A stretch of 64,000 bases of DNA from Halomonas cerina. GTDB lineage: Bacteria; Pseudomonadota; Gammaproteobacteria; Pseudomonadales; Halomonadaceae. Positions within the stretch are counted from its first letter, which is position 1; every line of letters starts with the position of its first letter. The stretch covers positions 1 through 64,000 of the forward strand of contig NZ_JACHXP010000008.1 in NCBI RefSeq assembly GCF_014192215.1. The letters run 5' to 3'. Both the position numbers and the translations under genes were made by a program. Below are positions 39,929 through 47,833 of this stretch, piece after piece. A model generated the notes under the pieces. That model was not told the DNA's origin. It saw nothing but the letters and a program-made list of their open reading frames with translations, and made no database searches.

Positions 39929-41886
39929 GCCGCGTCCTCCTCGGCCTCAGCCGGGCGGATCGCGTAGACGCGCTTTCGGACCTTGGGCTTGTTGGGCTTG
40001 GTGTCGTCCAGCACGTGGGCGCGAACCGAACGCTTATCGCCGCCCCTATCCACCAGCCAGCCGGCCACCTCCAGGGCTTCGGTGCCGCGCTTCAGGTCGA
40101 AGCCGCCCAGCGCCTCGGCCAGCCCACCAGGCGTAAACAGATAGGTGCGGCCCTGGGCATCATCGCGCCACCAGCCGGCCCGGTCGCGCACCATAGGGGC
40201 ATGGGCCGGATCGCTCTCGACGCTGCTGAAACGAGCATCACCATGTCGGTCGATGAAGTCGGACACGCTGGCCAATATCTGCTCATGCTCGCTGCGCACG
40301 CCTCCTTGGCCGGCGGCCCATGCCTGGAACGTCTCGATAGCGGCGGCCATGGCCTCGCCTGGCTCCCAGCCCACCAGCTCATACTCGGCGGCCATCTCGC
40401 CGGCCAGCCCTATCAGCGCCAGCACCTTGGCGGCCCGGCCTTGCAACGGTCGGGACGAAGCGAAGCCCGGTAGCTGGGCGAACTTGTCCACCTCGCCGGC
40501 CAGGTCGCGCTCCTCGCTCACCAGCCGCTCGATGAACGCCGGCCCAAGGTGGCCATGGTGGCGCGTCACCTCGCTTTTCAGGTGGTCGGCAAAGGCGCGG
40601 CCATCGGCCAGGTGGTGCAGGGTGTCGAAAGCGCCATGCGCTCGCTTGGCCGGTATATCCAGCAGCCGGACCGCCTGCCCGGCATGGGGGCGCTTGCCGG
40701 CCTCGCTCATGTGGGCGGCCAGGGTGCGCTCGCCGCTGCTCAATACTGCGATGCGCCAGCGGTGCGGGCGCCTTGCGGTGCCGGTGCGGCTGGCGCGGGC
40801 CTTGCCGGTGCCGTTGCCCAAGGCGTAGATGGTGGCGCCTATCTCGCGGCCATCGGCCTCGCCTATCTCGTCCAGTATCAGCGCCGTGTCGCTCAGGGCG
40901 GCGGCCACGCCCTCCAGCCCGTTGCCGGTGGCGCGCCAGGTGCGCTTGAAGTCGGGACCGCCCCAGACGCTCGCCGCCACCTCCAGCCAGGTGGTTTTGC
41001 CGTTGCTGGAATCGCCCACCAGATGGATGCCCGCCGTTTGCCGGTGACACAGGTGCAGCAGCGGGCCGGCCAGGGCGGAGGACACGGCCAGCACGCCCAG
41101 CGGGTTGCCGCTGCATAGCCGGCCAATGTGCGCGCGCCAGCTCTCCAGGCTGCCGGCGGTGGCGTAGTCATCTTGGCCGGCCACCTCACTCTGGAAGGTG
41201 ATTCGACGCGCCAGCTCGCCCTGGGCGATGGTGCGCCGGGGCATCACAAACGCCAGCGCCTCCTCGACGTGGTGCCAGCCCACACGGGTCGCGGCCACCA
41301 CCACTTCCTCGGGCCGGCATTGGGACGCCCAGCGGTGCAACGGCTTGAAGCCGTCGGGGCTGATACGAACGCCCATCCGCATCAGCTCTCGCCGCATCTC
41401 CTCGCCGCTGCCGCTCAAAAGCTCCAGGGGCATCGCCCATTGCCGCCACGGCCCATACGGCGGCTTGAAGCGCAGCAGCAGCCCGTGGTTATCGTGTCGC
41501 TCGTCATGGGTGGCGGCCAGGCACTCGATGGGGCTGCATATCCACACGTCGAAGGGGGCGGGGTCGCCGTCGCCCTTGGGCTGGCGCTGCCCGTGGTAGT
41601 ACAAGCCCGGCGGCCCGTATTGGCTGGGGGCCAGGTAGCAGGCGAAGGTGGGGCGTCTGGGCTCCTTCACCTTGGCCGGCGCTGCCTCGCTGGGGTCCAC
41701 CTCGCGGGCGATGGGACACGTTGGGACAGGTGGTGTCCCGGTGGTGTCCCGGCGGGAAGCCACGCCATTGCTGGGCTGGGACACATAGGACACGTGGGAC
41801 ACGTCCAACGGGGTAGGGACGAACTCAGGGGCCGGCGGCTGCCCGAACATATCGACGGTATCGGGATCGCGGTATTCAGCCACCAT
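39925..41886 (-). CDS. DUF927 domain protein, putative replicative helicase-like ATPase
   Basis: 653 residues. Walker A GDSSNGKT is near residue 290 and Walker B ALILDEIGE near 333, within the DUF927 domain (GIHLVGDSSNGKTTWLEVAA is the hallmark). The C-terminal part looks like winged-helix DNA binding. DUF927 proteins occur with primases in P4-like elements, phages and islands and are thought to be helicases. The ATG at 41886 is chosen over an earlier start because GGGAGG lies just upstream; it overlaps the Toprim gene by 11 bases. The N-terminal 60 codons cover TGGGACAC repeats. Confidence 0.82.
   Translation of the reverse strand: MVAEYRDPDTVDMFGQPPAPEFVPTPLDVSHVSYVSQPSNGVASRRDTTGTPPVPTCPIAREVDPSEAAPAKVKEPRRPTFACYLAPSQYGPPGLYYHGQRQPKGDGDPAPFDVWICSPIECLAATHDERHDNHGLLLRFKPPYGPWRQWAMPLELLSGSGEEMRRELMRMGVRISPDGFKPLHRWASQCRPEEVVVAATRVGWHHVEEALAFVMPRRTIAQGELARRITFQSEVAGQDDYATAGSLESWRAHIGRLCSGNPLGVLAVSSALAGPLLHLCHRQTAGIHLVGDSSNGKTTWLEVAASVWGGPDFKRTWRATGNGLEGVAAALSDTALILDEIGEADGREIGATIYALGNGTGKARASRTGTARRPHRWRIAVLSSGERTLAAHMSEAGKRPHAGQAVRLLDIPAKRAHGAFDTLHHLADGRAFADHLKSEVTRHHGHLGPAFIERLVSEERDLAGEVDKFAQLPGFASSRPLQGRAAKVLALIGLAGEMAAEYELVGWEPGEAMAAAIETFQAWAAGQGGVRSEHEQILASVSDFIDRHGDARFSSVESDPAHAPMVRDRAGWWRDDAQGRTYLFTPGGLAEALGGFDLKRGTEALEVAGWLVDRGGDKRSVRAHVLDDTKPNKPKVRKRVYAIRPAEAEEDAA
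41712..41802. repeat. TGGGACAC repeat cluster 2 (about seven copies, 9-bp triplet)
   Basis: TGGGACAC at 41777, TAGGACAC at 41786 and TGGGACAC at 41795 have a 9-bp period. Further copies: TGGGACAC at 41712, GGGACAG at 41723, and GTGTCCCG at 41733 and 41744. Orientation is opposite to cluster 1, and the encoded peptide differs (VSHVSYVSQ here, GHVGHMGH there), so the DNA rather than the protein seems conserved. Confidence 0.8.
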
Positions 41887-42844
41887 GGCCACCTCCCAGC
41901 CGGCACAGGCGCACGTCGGCAAAGTCGGTACAGCCCTCGCAGCCCTCGCAGAATTGCGGCATCAGCAGCTCGGCACCAATGGCCAGGGCAGCGTGGCGGG
42001 CCTCAACCGCGCCCTTGTTGGCCTTGCCTTGGGCCGGCAAGTGGCGGTCATCGTCGCCACACACGGTAATGCCCACCTCAGCCGGCAGCCGTTGGCGAAG
42101 GCGCCGCGCAACCGGGGCCAGGTTGTCGGCATTGCGGGCCACCACCACGGCGCAGCCCATGGCCTCATGCAAGGCGGCGGCGGTACTCCAGCCCTCAGCC
42201 ACCAGCACGCGCTCGGCGACAGCCAGGTCGCCTATCAGGCTCGCCGCGCCCTTGACGCGCCCGCCGGGCAGGGTGCGCTTGTTGCCGTTGGGGTGGATGC
42301 GCTCCAGGTTGACCAGCTCGCCCTCGAAGAACAGCGGCATCAGCAGCACGTCGCCGTGCTGGCGCAAGTTGTAGGGCGGTAGCCGCTTGCGGGTCAGCCA
42401 GGGGAACGCTGCATCAGCGGGGCCGGCCTGGGGCCACCAGCGGTTGGCCGTGGCCTTGGCTTGCGCCTCACGCTGGCGCCGCTCACGGTCGCGGCGCTCA
42501 CGGTCGCGCATGGCGTCCAGCCGGGCCTGGGCGGCGGCCTCGGGGTCGTCGGTGGGGCCATCCAGGGTGACGGTTTCGGCCAGGTCCAGGTGCCAGATGC
42601 CAAAGCTCGCCGCTTGGGGGCTATGGATGCGATACCAGCCGTTGCCGTTGCCCTTGGGCTTGTCGGGCGCGTCGAACCGCTCGAACCGCCCTGACGTCCT
42701 GGGCGCCAGCGTCACGCCATGCCGGGCCAACGCCTCAGCCAGTGCGGCCTCGATGGTGGTATGCTTGTGGGGCGCTTTCGGCGGCGCTTCGGTACGGGTC
42801 CGGCTCTCCTCGGGGAGTCGGACCTTTGTCGTTTCTGGCGTCAT
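41876..42844 (-). CDS. Toprim domain primase-like protein
   Basis: A 322-residue protein. A helical N-terminal region with many arginines (about 115-145) is followed by RLPPYNLRQHGDVLLMPLFF and a Toprim core: VLVAEGWSTAAALHEAMG (glutamate near residue 209) and CGDDD (near 261). It resembles the Toprim part of P4 alpha and TraC-like primases but lacks an N-terminal zinc-ribbon cysteine set. Together with the DUF927 ATPase it would make a split primase-helicase. The C-terminal FCEGCEGCTDF contains three cysteines. Confidence 0.78.
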   Translation of the reverse strand: MTPETTKVRLPEESRTRTEAPPKAPHKHTTIEAALAEALARHGVTLAPRTSGRFERFDAPDKPKGNGNGWYRIHSPQAASFGIWHLDLAETVTLDGPTDDPEAAAQARLDAMRDRERRDRERRQREAQAKATANRWWPQAGPADAAFPWLTRKRLPPYNLRQHGDVLLMPLFFEGELVNLERIHPNGNKRTLPGGRVKGAASLIGDLAVAERVLVAEGWSTAAALHEAMGCAVVVARNADNLAPVARRLRQRLPAEVGITVCGDDDRHLPAQGKANKGAVEARHAALAIGAELLMPQFCEGCEGCTDFADVRLCRLGGGHGG

Positions 42845-42939
42845 GCCTCGCCCTCCTCGCGTCTACCTTGTCCGGTTTGTCCGCCTTGGCCAGCGATCCA
42901 GCGCCAGGCGCCGGCCAGCAGGTGGGAAAGCTCAAACAT
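42841..42939 (-). CDS. 32-residue micro-ORF upstream of the Toprim gene
   Basis: GAGGAGG lies seven bases before an ATG; the product MFELSHLLAGAWRWIAGQGG... has an aromatic amphipathic start. Its stop overlaps the Toprim ATG by four bases and its start overlaps the preceding gene's stop region, fitting the coupled string. It may act mainly as a translational coupling leader. Confidence 0.55.
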   Translation of the reverse strand: MFELSHLLAGAWRWIAGQGGQTGQGRREEGEA

Positions 42940-43174
42940 CGTCGCCCTCCTCGCCAAGCACTTCGACGGCAATGAAAACGGCGCGGTCGTCCAGGCTTTT
43001 GGCGGCCAGCTTGAGCGCCTGAATCAGTCCCTCGCGTTGGTGGCCATTCAACTCGATGGCCTCGTCTCCGAGCACATCGGCAATGGCGTGTATGGCCAGA
43101 CCGGCCTCCTCCATGCAACGAACGTCACCGCTGAAGGCGGCACGGTTGAGCATCAGTTGATCGGTCGGGGTCAT
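42932..43174 (-). CDS. Small helical protein, unknown
   Basis: 80 residues from the ATG at 43174 (MTPTDQLMLNRAAFSG), which follows GGAGGTGACGGT. The protein is mostly helical and acidic and resembles small phage/island accessory proteins that carry a Met-Glu-Glu-Ala-Gly segment. The start overlaps the stop of the ADP-ribosyltransferase-like gene by four bases. The function is unknown. Confidence 0.65.
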   Translation of the reverse strand: MTPTDQLMLNRAAFSGDVRCMEEAGLAIHAIADVLGDEAIELNGHQREGLIQALKLAAKSLDDRAVFIAVEVLGEEGDDV

Positions 43175-43614
43175 ACCGTCACCTCCATGGGCTGCCAGTG
43201 GCCGTTCTCCAGTCGCTCGGCTTTCAGCTCCCCCAGCGGTAGGGGGCCAACCAGCGCCAGCCATTGGCGCGGATCACCGCCGGCCTCCATGCCTACGGAC
43301 TCCATCGCCCAGCGGTCGCGCTTGGGAATACCGGCAAACTTGCACGCCCGGCGCCAGCTCATCAGCCGGCCATCGGCGGCGGGCAGTGCGAAGCGCACGC
43401 AACCGAACTCGTCGCAGTATTCATCGAAGGTTTGCGGGACCAGCAGGCCGCCGATCCAGCGCGGCTTGGTGGCGGTGGGTTCCCAGAACGGATGCGTAGA
43501 AAACCAGACCAGCGGGCGCTCGCCCTCCATGTCGGCGCGGCCTCGAAGCTCACCGCTCGCCAGGATCGCCGGCAGGTGATGGCGCTCGCTGGTGTAGTGG
43601 TAGACGACGCTCAT
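43171..43614 (-). CDS. HYT-motif small protein, possible ADP-ribosyltransferase fold
   Basis: A 147-residue protein. It opens with YHYTSERHHLPAILASGELR and continues VWFSTHPFWEPTA. A His-Tyr-Thr start, a strand then ILxSGxLR, and a later aromatic-Ser motif resemble the small ADP-ribosyltransferase-like proteins (DarT/RES/ART type) often carried by phages and islands. No catalytic glutamate can be placed with confidence. It is in the replication/regulation gene string, between AlpA-like and Toprim genes, overlapping both neighbours by four bases. A host- or phage-modifying role is possible. Confidence 0.6.
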   Translation of the reverse strand: MSVVYHYTSERHHLPAILASGELRGRADMEGERPLVWFSTHPFWEPTATKPRWIGGLLVPQTFDEYCDEFGCVRFALPAADGRLMSWRRACKFAGIPKRDRWAMESVGMEAGGDPRQWLALVGPLPLGELKAERLENGHWQPMEVTV

Positions 43615-43919
43615 GATGCTGCCCTCCCTGCCACGTTGGCCTCGGCGGTGCTGGCGTAGCTCTCGCCATCGGCCAGCCAGTCCAGCACGTCTTTAAGCCG
43701 ATAGCGCACGGCACGGCCACGCTTCACGAAACGCGGTGCCGGCCGGCCTAACAGACTACCGGTGGTGCGGGCCTTGCGGGCGGTCGCCGGCTGGGCAGGT
43801 ATCAGATGGGGGAAAACAGCAGCTTCGGGTAGCTCAATGAGCGCCGGGTCGAAGCCGTCGCGGTAACGGGCCAGGGCGCTGGCCAGCATGTGGCTGGGGG
43901 GTTGTGTCTTGGTGGTCAT
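43611..43919 (-). CDS. AlpA-like helix-turn-helix regulator / excisionase
   Basis: A 102-residue basic protein. The C-terminal half (LLGRPAPRFVKRGRAVRYRL then KDVLDWLAD) matches the MerR-like winged-helix of AlpA/Xis proteins. In P4 and related elements such proteins activate the integrase or act as excisionase. The ATG at 43919 follows GTGGAGA by seven bases; earlier in-frame codons are not needed. The stop overlaps the next gene's ATG. Confidence 0.75.
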   Translation of the reverse strand: MTTKTQPPSHMLASALARYRDGFDPALIELPEAAVFPHLIPAQPATARKARTTGSLLGRPAPRFVKRGRAVRYRLKDVLDWLADGESYASTAEANVAGRAAS

Positions 43920-44006
43920 CGCAGAGTCTCCACGTTGCTGGTTGACTCTGCGATGGTGGCCACGGCCGGGGCTGCCGTGGTGCAGGTGCAAAATGCAGAT
44001 TGCAGA

Positions 44007-45020
44007 CTAGAGGCGCTTCTTGGCCTCCCATGCCTTGATTGCCGCGCCAACATGGTCTTTCAGCTTGCGGTCGCCCATGTTGGTCACATCATCGGGTACG
44101 GCAGCCAGCATATCTTCGACAATGCGTGACGCCTTCGGCCGCTCCCCATGCCGGTAATCAGGGCCATGTTGGCTGGCATACAGCTCCACCAACAGGCCGA
44201 ACGCCTCAAGGGCTCGAATCACCTCACCTTCAGCGGGTTGGCCTGTTGATTGCTCTGGACCCTCTAAGCTGGCAATAAAAGCATCCAGATTGCACCTCCT
44301 GACAACTATAGAGCAGTTATCCGGCAACCTTCCGGCAGGATAATAGTGATTAGGATTATTATACTCAGAATAATGCAACCCCTCCTCCCCATAAACCTCT
44401 TTAATATGCTGCTTAGAAAAGCGCTCTTGAATGCAATACAAGAACCCCTCTTCGGCTTTAAGCCAAGGGCCATTTAGAGAAATCAAGTCAACTTCCGGCC
44501 CGCCCACAGATTCTTGATACATTTCCTCGACATCAATTCGCTCAGCAGAAATGAGAGGAAGATCCCATATCCCCTCCACATTCATCACCTCACCCTTAAA
44601 AGAAACAAACTCATCGTCAGAAACAGCATCACCCAAAGGGCACACTACAAAATCCCCTTTCTTTATACCCTCAGAAAGCCTTTCGCTATACTCCAGCGCT
44701 TCTTTTAGTGTCTTTCCCGAAATTTTTCTTGCATCATCAGCAACCGTATCGGGTGGGGGAGCCTCTTTGGCCAGGGAAAGTAAGTTACCACTTCCTTTTG
44801 GAGCGAGAGTGACAGGCGTACCCAGCCATCCTGTGATTTCCCCCTTCTTCACCTTAACGCCACCTATCAGGTTTACAGAAATAATTAACTGGCCTTCAAG
44901 AGCAAGTTGAAGCAAGTCAGAAACACCAACCTTTTCAGATAACAAAGTGCTTAAATGGGATGCCGCGTCCTCCAGAGTCAGCCAGCTTTTTAAGCGGTAA
45001 AGACGTGACTGCATTGCCAT
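44007..45020 (-). CDS. AT-rich island protein of unknown function with N-terminal helical domain
   Basis: A 337-residue protein with no motif I can name. The first 50 residues (LYRLKSWLTLEDAASHLSTLL) look like a helix-turn-helix or merR-like start, and the C-terminal third is helical. The central part has mixed beta strands. Codons are AT-rich compared with the neighbouring GC-rich genes, suggesting different origin. GAGGAG precedes the ATG. Similar-looking proteins accompany integrases in Pseudomonas islands, from memory; a regulatory or defence role is open. Confidence 0.65.
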   Translation of the reverse strand: MAMQSRLYRLKSWLTLEDAASHLSTLLSEKVGVSDLLQLALEGQLIISVNLIGGVKVKKGEITGWLGTPVTLAPKGSGNLLSLAKEAPPPDTVADDARKISGKTLKEALEYSERLSEGIKKGDFVVCPLGDAVSDDEFVSFKGEVMNVEGIWDLPLISAERIDVEEMYQESVGGPEVDLISLNGPWLKAEEGFLYCIQERFSKQHIKEVYGEEGLHYSEYNNPNHYYPAGRLPDNCSIVVRRCNLDAFIASLEGPEQSTGQPAEGEVIRALEAFGLLVELYASQHGPDYRHGERPKASRIVEDMLAAVPDDVTNMGDRKLKDHVGAAIKAWEAKKRL

Positions 45021-45051
45021 GCGCTACTCCTCGCGCTCACTCCATATAAGG

Positions 45052-45110
45052 TTGGCCGGCGGGCGCGGTGGAGTCGCCGCGCTTTCGGGTGTACGGCCCT
45101 AGCCGGCCAA
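45052..45110. other. Inverted repeat between the integrase and its neighbour
   Basis: TTGGCCGGC (45052-45060) and GCCGGCCAA (45102-45110) are perfect inverted copies around a GC-rich loop that can form an inner hairpin. It follows the integrase stop side and precedes the 337-residue gene on the same strand, so it may be a terminator or operator. Confidence 0.45.
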
Positions 45111-45116
45111 TTCGGC

Positions 45117-46485
45117 TTAATCGTTGGTGACGGCCACGCGGATCGCTGGCGCCTTGTCGCTGTCGCCCTCCTTCTCGGCTGGCGCCTTGGGCACCGCCTT
45201 GGCAAACGCCTCGACCGCATCGCGGGAGTGGTCCGGCCGCAGGTGGGCGTAATACTTGATAGTGGTCTGAATGTCGGCGTGGGCCATCAGCTTGGAGACG
45301 GTCAGCAGATCCACGCCGGCCATGACCAGTTGGGACGCGAAGTTGTGCCGCAGGGTGTACAACTGCAAGTCATCGGGCAGGTCGGCCAGCTTGCGAACGG
45401 CAGCCCACGGCTTCTGCATGGCGGTCGCGCTCATGCGCTTGCCATTGCGGCCTGACGGAAAGACCAGGCCGGTGGACGGCTTACCTTGCTGCCGGTGCCA
45501 GGTCTTGAGTACGTCCACGGCGGCGGTGGACAGCGGGAAGGTCTGGGGCTCCTCACGATGGTGCGCCGTCTTTTCAATCGTCTTGCGGACGGTGCGGAAG
45601 TCCAGATTGACGTGATCCCAGCGCAATCCGAACAGGTCGCCCGGCCGGAAGCCGGTGTAGTACATGGTCAGAATCCAGGGCGCGACGTGATCCACATAGG
45701 TCACGCCGTCCAGGTCCGGCAGATACGCCTTGCCGTGGGCGCGGCTGCTACGCCGCTGCTCTCGCTTGGCCTCTTGGTACGCCTCCAGCCCGGCAAACAG
45801 CGCCTTCACCTCCTCGGGCTCAAGGTAGCGCCGCTGGGATGCTTGCTCGGCCATCTCCTCCTCGGTCATGGCCGGCCGTTGCAGCTTCACGCCCTTCAGC
45901 GGGTGAGCCGGTATCACCTTGCGCTCGGCAGCATGCGCCAGCAGGCCGCACAAAGCGTCATAGGACCGCTTCAGGGTGCCAAAGGCGCGGGGCTTATCGG
46001 CTGCCTCTTGCTCGGCCTGCCAACGTTCCACATCAGCGCGGCTAAGGCTGCCCATGGGCTTATCCAGCCAGCCGGCAAAGTCCTTCTCGATGCGCCGCAG
46101 GTTGGCGGCGCCGTCCTTCATGCGATTCTGGTAGGCGGTATAGGGGCCGGACAGGTAGGCAGTAAGCGTCTGCTGCTGCTGGCGCTCCTCCTCGGCCTTG
46201 GCCACCTCCAGCACCGCGCGGGTCGCCGCCTTGGGAAACAATGGCCAACGCATCTTTGGCCTGGGCGCGGGCCTCGGCAACGGTGCGGGTGCCGTAGCGG
46301 CCAATGGTCAGGATGCGCTGCCGGCCCGTCTTGGTGCGGTAGTACAGCCGGAAGGTCAGGCCGCGCTTGCTGGGTCGCACGTGGAAGCCAGGTAGCACGG
46401 TGTCGAATACGCTATCGGCCGGCGGCTCCTTGGAAAGCCGCTCCAGCGCCTTGGTTGTCAGCTTCAGCTTGTTTTCGCCCGCCAT
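45117..46485 (-). pseudogene. int: P4-type tyrosine integrase, interrupted by a frameshift
   Basis: Two frames together make one integrase. The first (46485 to about 46220) encodes the arm-binding DUF4102 domain (GFHVRPSKRGLTFRLYYRTK). The second (about 46230 to 45117) encodes the core-binding and catalytic domain with TGFRPGDL (Arg), LYTLRHNFASQL (Tyr in place of the usual His in HxLRH; a variant seen in relatives, from memory), MAHAD and the nucleophile in IKYYAHL. The reading frames part near a short CG tract (46215-46222); restoring the frame needs about two extra bases (CG). Either the gene is dead, or the frame is restored by slippage, or it is an assembly error. Confidence 0.85.
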
Positions 46486-46502
46486 GCCCGGCCCCTTTTT
46501 CT

Positions 46503-46521
46503 AGGTAGCAAATAGGTAGCA
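46503..46521. repeat. AGGTAGCA sites, right pair
   Basis: AGGTAGCA at 46503-46510 and 46514-46521 lies 18-36 bp upstream of the integrase ATG. The 24 bp around it equal 36723-36746. Occupancy by the integrase would block its own promoter. Confidence 0.7.
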
Positions 46522-46646
46522 GGAACAGGATATAACGGGCCTACATGAGCAACAAGCGGAAAACAGCGTAGCAAGCCTATAGCATTGTTTTTCGTGGGAT
46601 AGCTGGCGATTCTTGTTTCTAGCCGTTTCTGCTGAAATACGCTGTT

Positions 46647-46701
46647 AACGCACTCGTAATGCGTAGGTCGGAGGTTCGAGTCCTCTTTGCGGCACCATAA
46701 A
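46647..46701. repeat. Right attachment site (tRNA-Thr 3' fragment)
   Basis: Second copy of the 55-bp tRNA-Thr 3' sequence. The anticodon-stem half through CCA and TAAA is present; the tRNA 5' half is not, so it is a fragment and not a functional tRNA. It is followed by another tRNA-type terminator and by a remnant of a related element. Confidence 0.92.
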
Positions 46702-47015
46702 TAACAGAAAAAACGGCTATTTAGCGGTTCATCGCGGTAGCCGTTTTTGTTGATCGATGCTTCTAGGTTCCAATATAGGTTTCAGGCGCCCGAAACTCCG
46801 ATAGCCAGGCTCCAAACAGCCGGCCGCCTGTTCTGCCCTGCAACCAGGGTGGCCGCCTTGACGGCAGGGCGGGGCCGGCAGTGACCACCTAACTAGCCCG
46901 GTCAGCTCATGCCCGAAAAGTTTTGTTATTCCACGGGCGTGAAAATCTGCCTGGGCAGCCGGTGTCCGTGACCCGAGGCCGTAGAAATTCGGCCTCCCCT
47001 CCCCTCGGCGAGCAC
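46702..47015. mobile_element. Remnant left end of a second, related element
   Basis: The sequence runs parallel to 36665-37135, though with about 150 bp missing. Shared landmarks are the hairpin with TTTAGCG, a degenerate arm-site pair (TTCTAGGTTCCAATATAGG against TTCTAGGTAGCAAATAGG), then TTATTCCACGGGCGTGAAAA against TTATTTCGCGGGCATGAAAA, CGGTGTCCG and a CCTCCCC tail. It marks an older element that used the same tRNA site; nothing of its genes is recognisable nearby. Confidence 0.7.
46709..46748 (+). terminator. tRNA-type terminator behind the right att
   Basis: AAAAACGGCTA / TAGCCGTTTTT is an 11-bp stem with an 18-nt loop containing TTTAGCG. It is related in sequence to 36673-36711 behind the intact tRNA. 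Confidence 0.8.
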
Positions 47016-47078
47016 CTCCATAGACCAAGCCAGGCCGATCACCAGGCCAACTGCCATCCACCAACCTGTCCGCTTCAT
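46926..47078 (-). CDS. Putative 50-residue exported peptide
   Basis: GAGGAGG lies before an ATG opening MKRTGWWMAVGLVIGLAWSM, which looks like a signal peptide or single membrane helix. The second half lies in the element remnant and has no conserved look. It could be a chance frame fused to the remnant. Confidence 0.3.
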   Translation of the reverse strand: MKRTGWWMAVGLVIGLAWSMEVLAEGRGGRISTASGHGHRLPRQIFTPVE

Positions 47079-47229
47079 GGCTCGCCTCCTCGCGACCCGT
47101 CGCTCACGAGGGAACTGTCGAGAAACGGCCCTCCGCTGTCGGGGGAAGGGAGAATTACCTGCTAGACTGGATCCAAGCCTGGTGGTGCATCGGGCGTCGT
47201 CGATAACCCGGTCATCGAGGAGAGAATAT

Positions 47230-47451
47230 ATGGGGTCCAAGGCAGAGCGGGATGTGGAAAAAGGTTACCCGAAGGCCGACTTCGTGGCCAAGCTACGACG
47301 CCTGGCAGATGCCATCGAGAAGGAGGAGCGTTTTGAGATACAGATCGCGGGCGAGCGCATCTATGTGCCCGTCCGCGCCGAATTCACTATCGAACACGAA
47401 CGCTCAGATGATGAGGAAGAAATAGAGTTCCAGCTCAAATGGGAACGCTGA
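47230..47451 (+). CDS. Amphi-Trp domain protein
   Basis: A 73-residue protein whose C-terminal half (FEIQIAGERIYVPVRAEFTI ... EEEIEFQLKWER) matches the amphi-Trp domain, an amphipathic repeat ending in Trp near the C-terminus. The family is found in many bacteria and archaea with no settled function. The ATG at 47230 follows GAGGAGAGAA. It is the first intact gene beyond the element remnant. Confidence 0.8.
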   Translation: MGSKAERDVEKGYPKADFVAKLRRLADAIEKEERFEIQIAGERIYVPVRAEFTIEHERSDDEEEIEFQLKWER

Positions 47452-47641
47452 AGGCTTGATGAATATCACCTAATCACCTCAACTTCACAGCCTCCCAGGC
47501 AGATAACACCCCCAAGTGGAAGGCAGGTCGTGTACAGATGAGCCATCTTCGCCGCCATGGCAGAGGGGCTTGAGCAGCAGAGGCGCGATGATCGACCCCC
47601 ATCACTCGGGGTCCGCGCGACTAAGCGAATGAATATACACC

Positions 47642-47768
47642 TGCCGGGTCATTTATGACAACTGCCACTTGGTTTATTAACCCGGCAATCAAACAGATTG
47701 CTCACAATGTTCTGTATGTCCCATGGTTACGGGATCTGCGGCATACATGAAAGGTTGCCGGGTTAATA
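47642..47768. repeat. Three related inverted repeats
   Basis: TATTAACCCGGCAA (47675-47688) and TTGCCGGGTTAATA (47755-47768) are perfect 14-bp inverted copies. TGCCGGGT at 47642 could pair with the first instead. Only one of the two hairpins could form at a time. It lies just 5' of an antiporter relic. Confidence 0.65.
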
Positions 47769-47833
47769 GTGTCGGCTGGCTAGCAAACAAGATACGCACT
47801 AGCTTTGTGGGCACTGCCTTTCTGGAAAGTTTT

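Noticed and set aside
46647..46701. Second tRNA-Thr at the right att
   Set aside because: Only the 3' half of the tRNA is present; the acceptor 5' strand and D-arm are missing.
46729..47064. 111-codon minus-strand frame right of the island
   Set aside because: It covers a terminator and the element remnant; the translation has no conserved pattern and no start signal.
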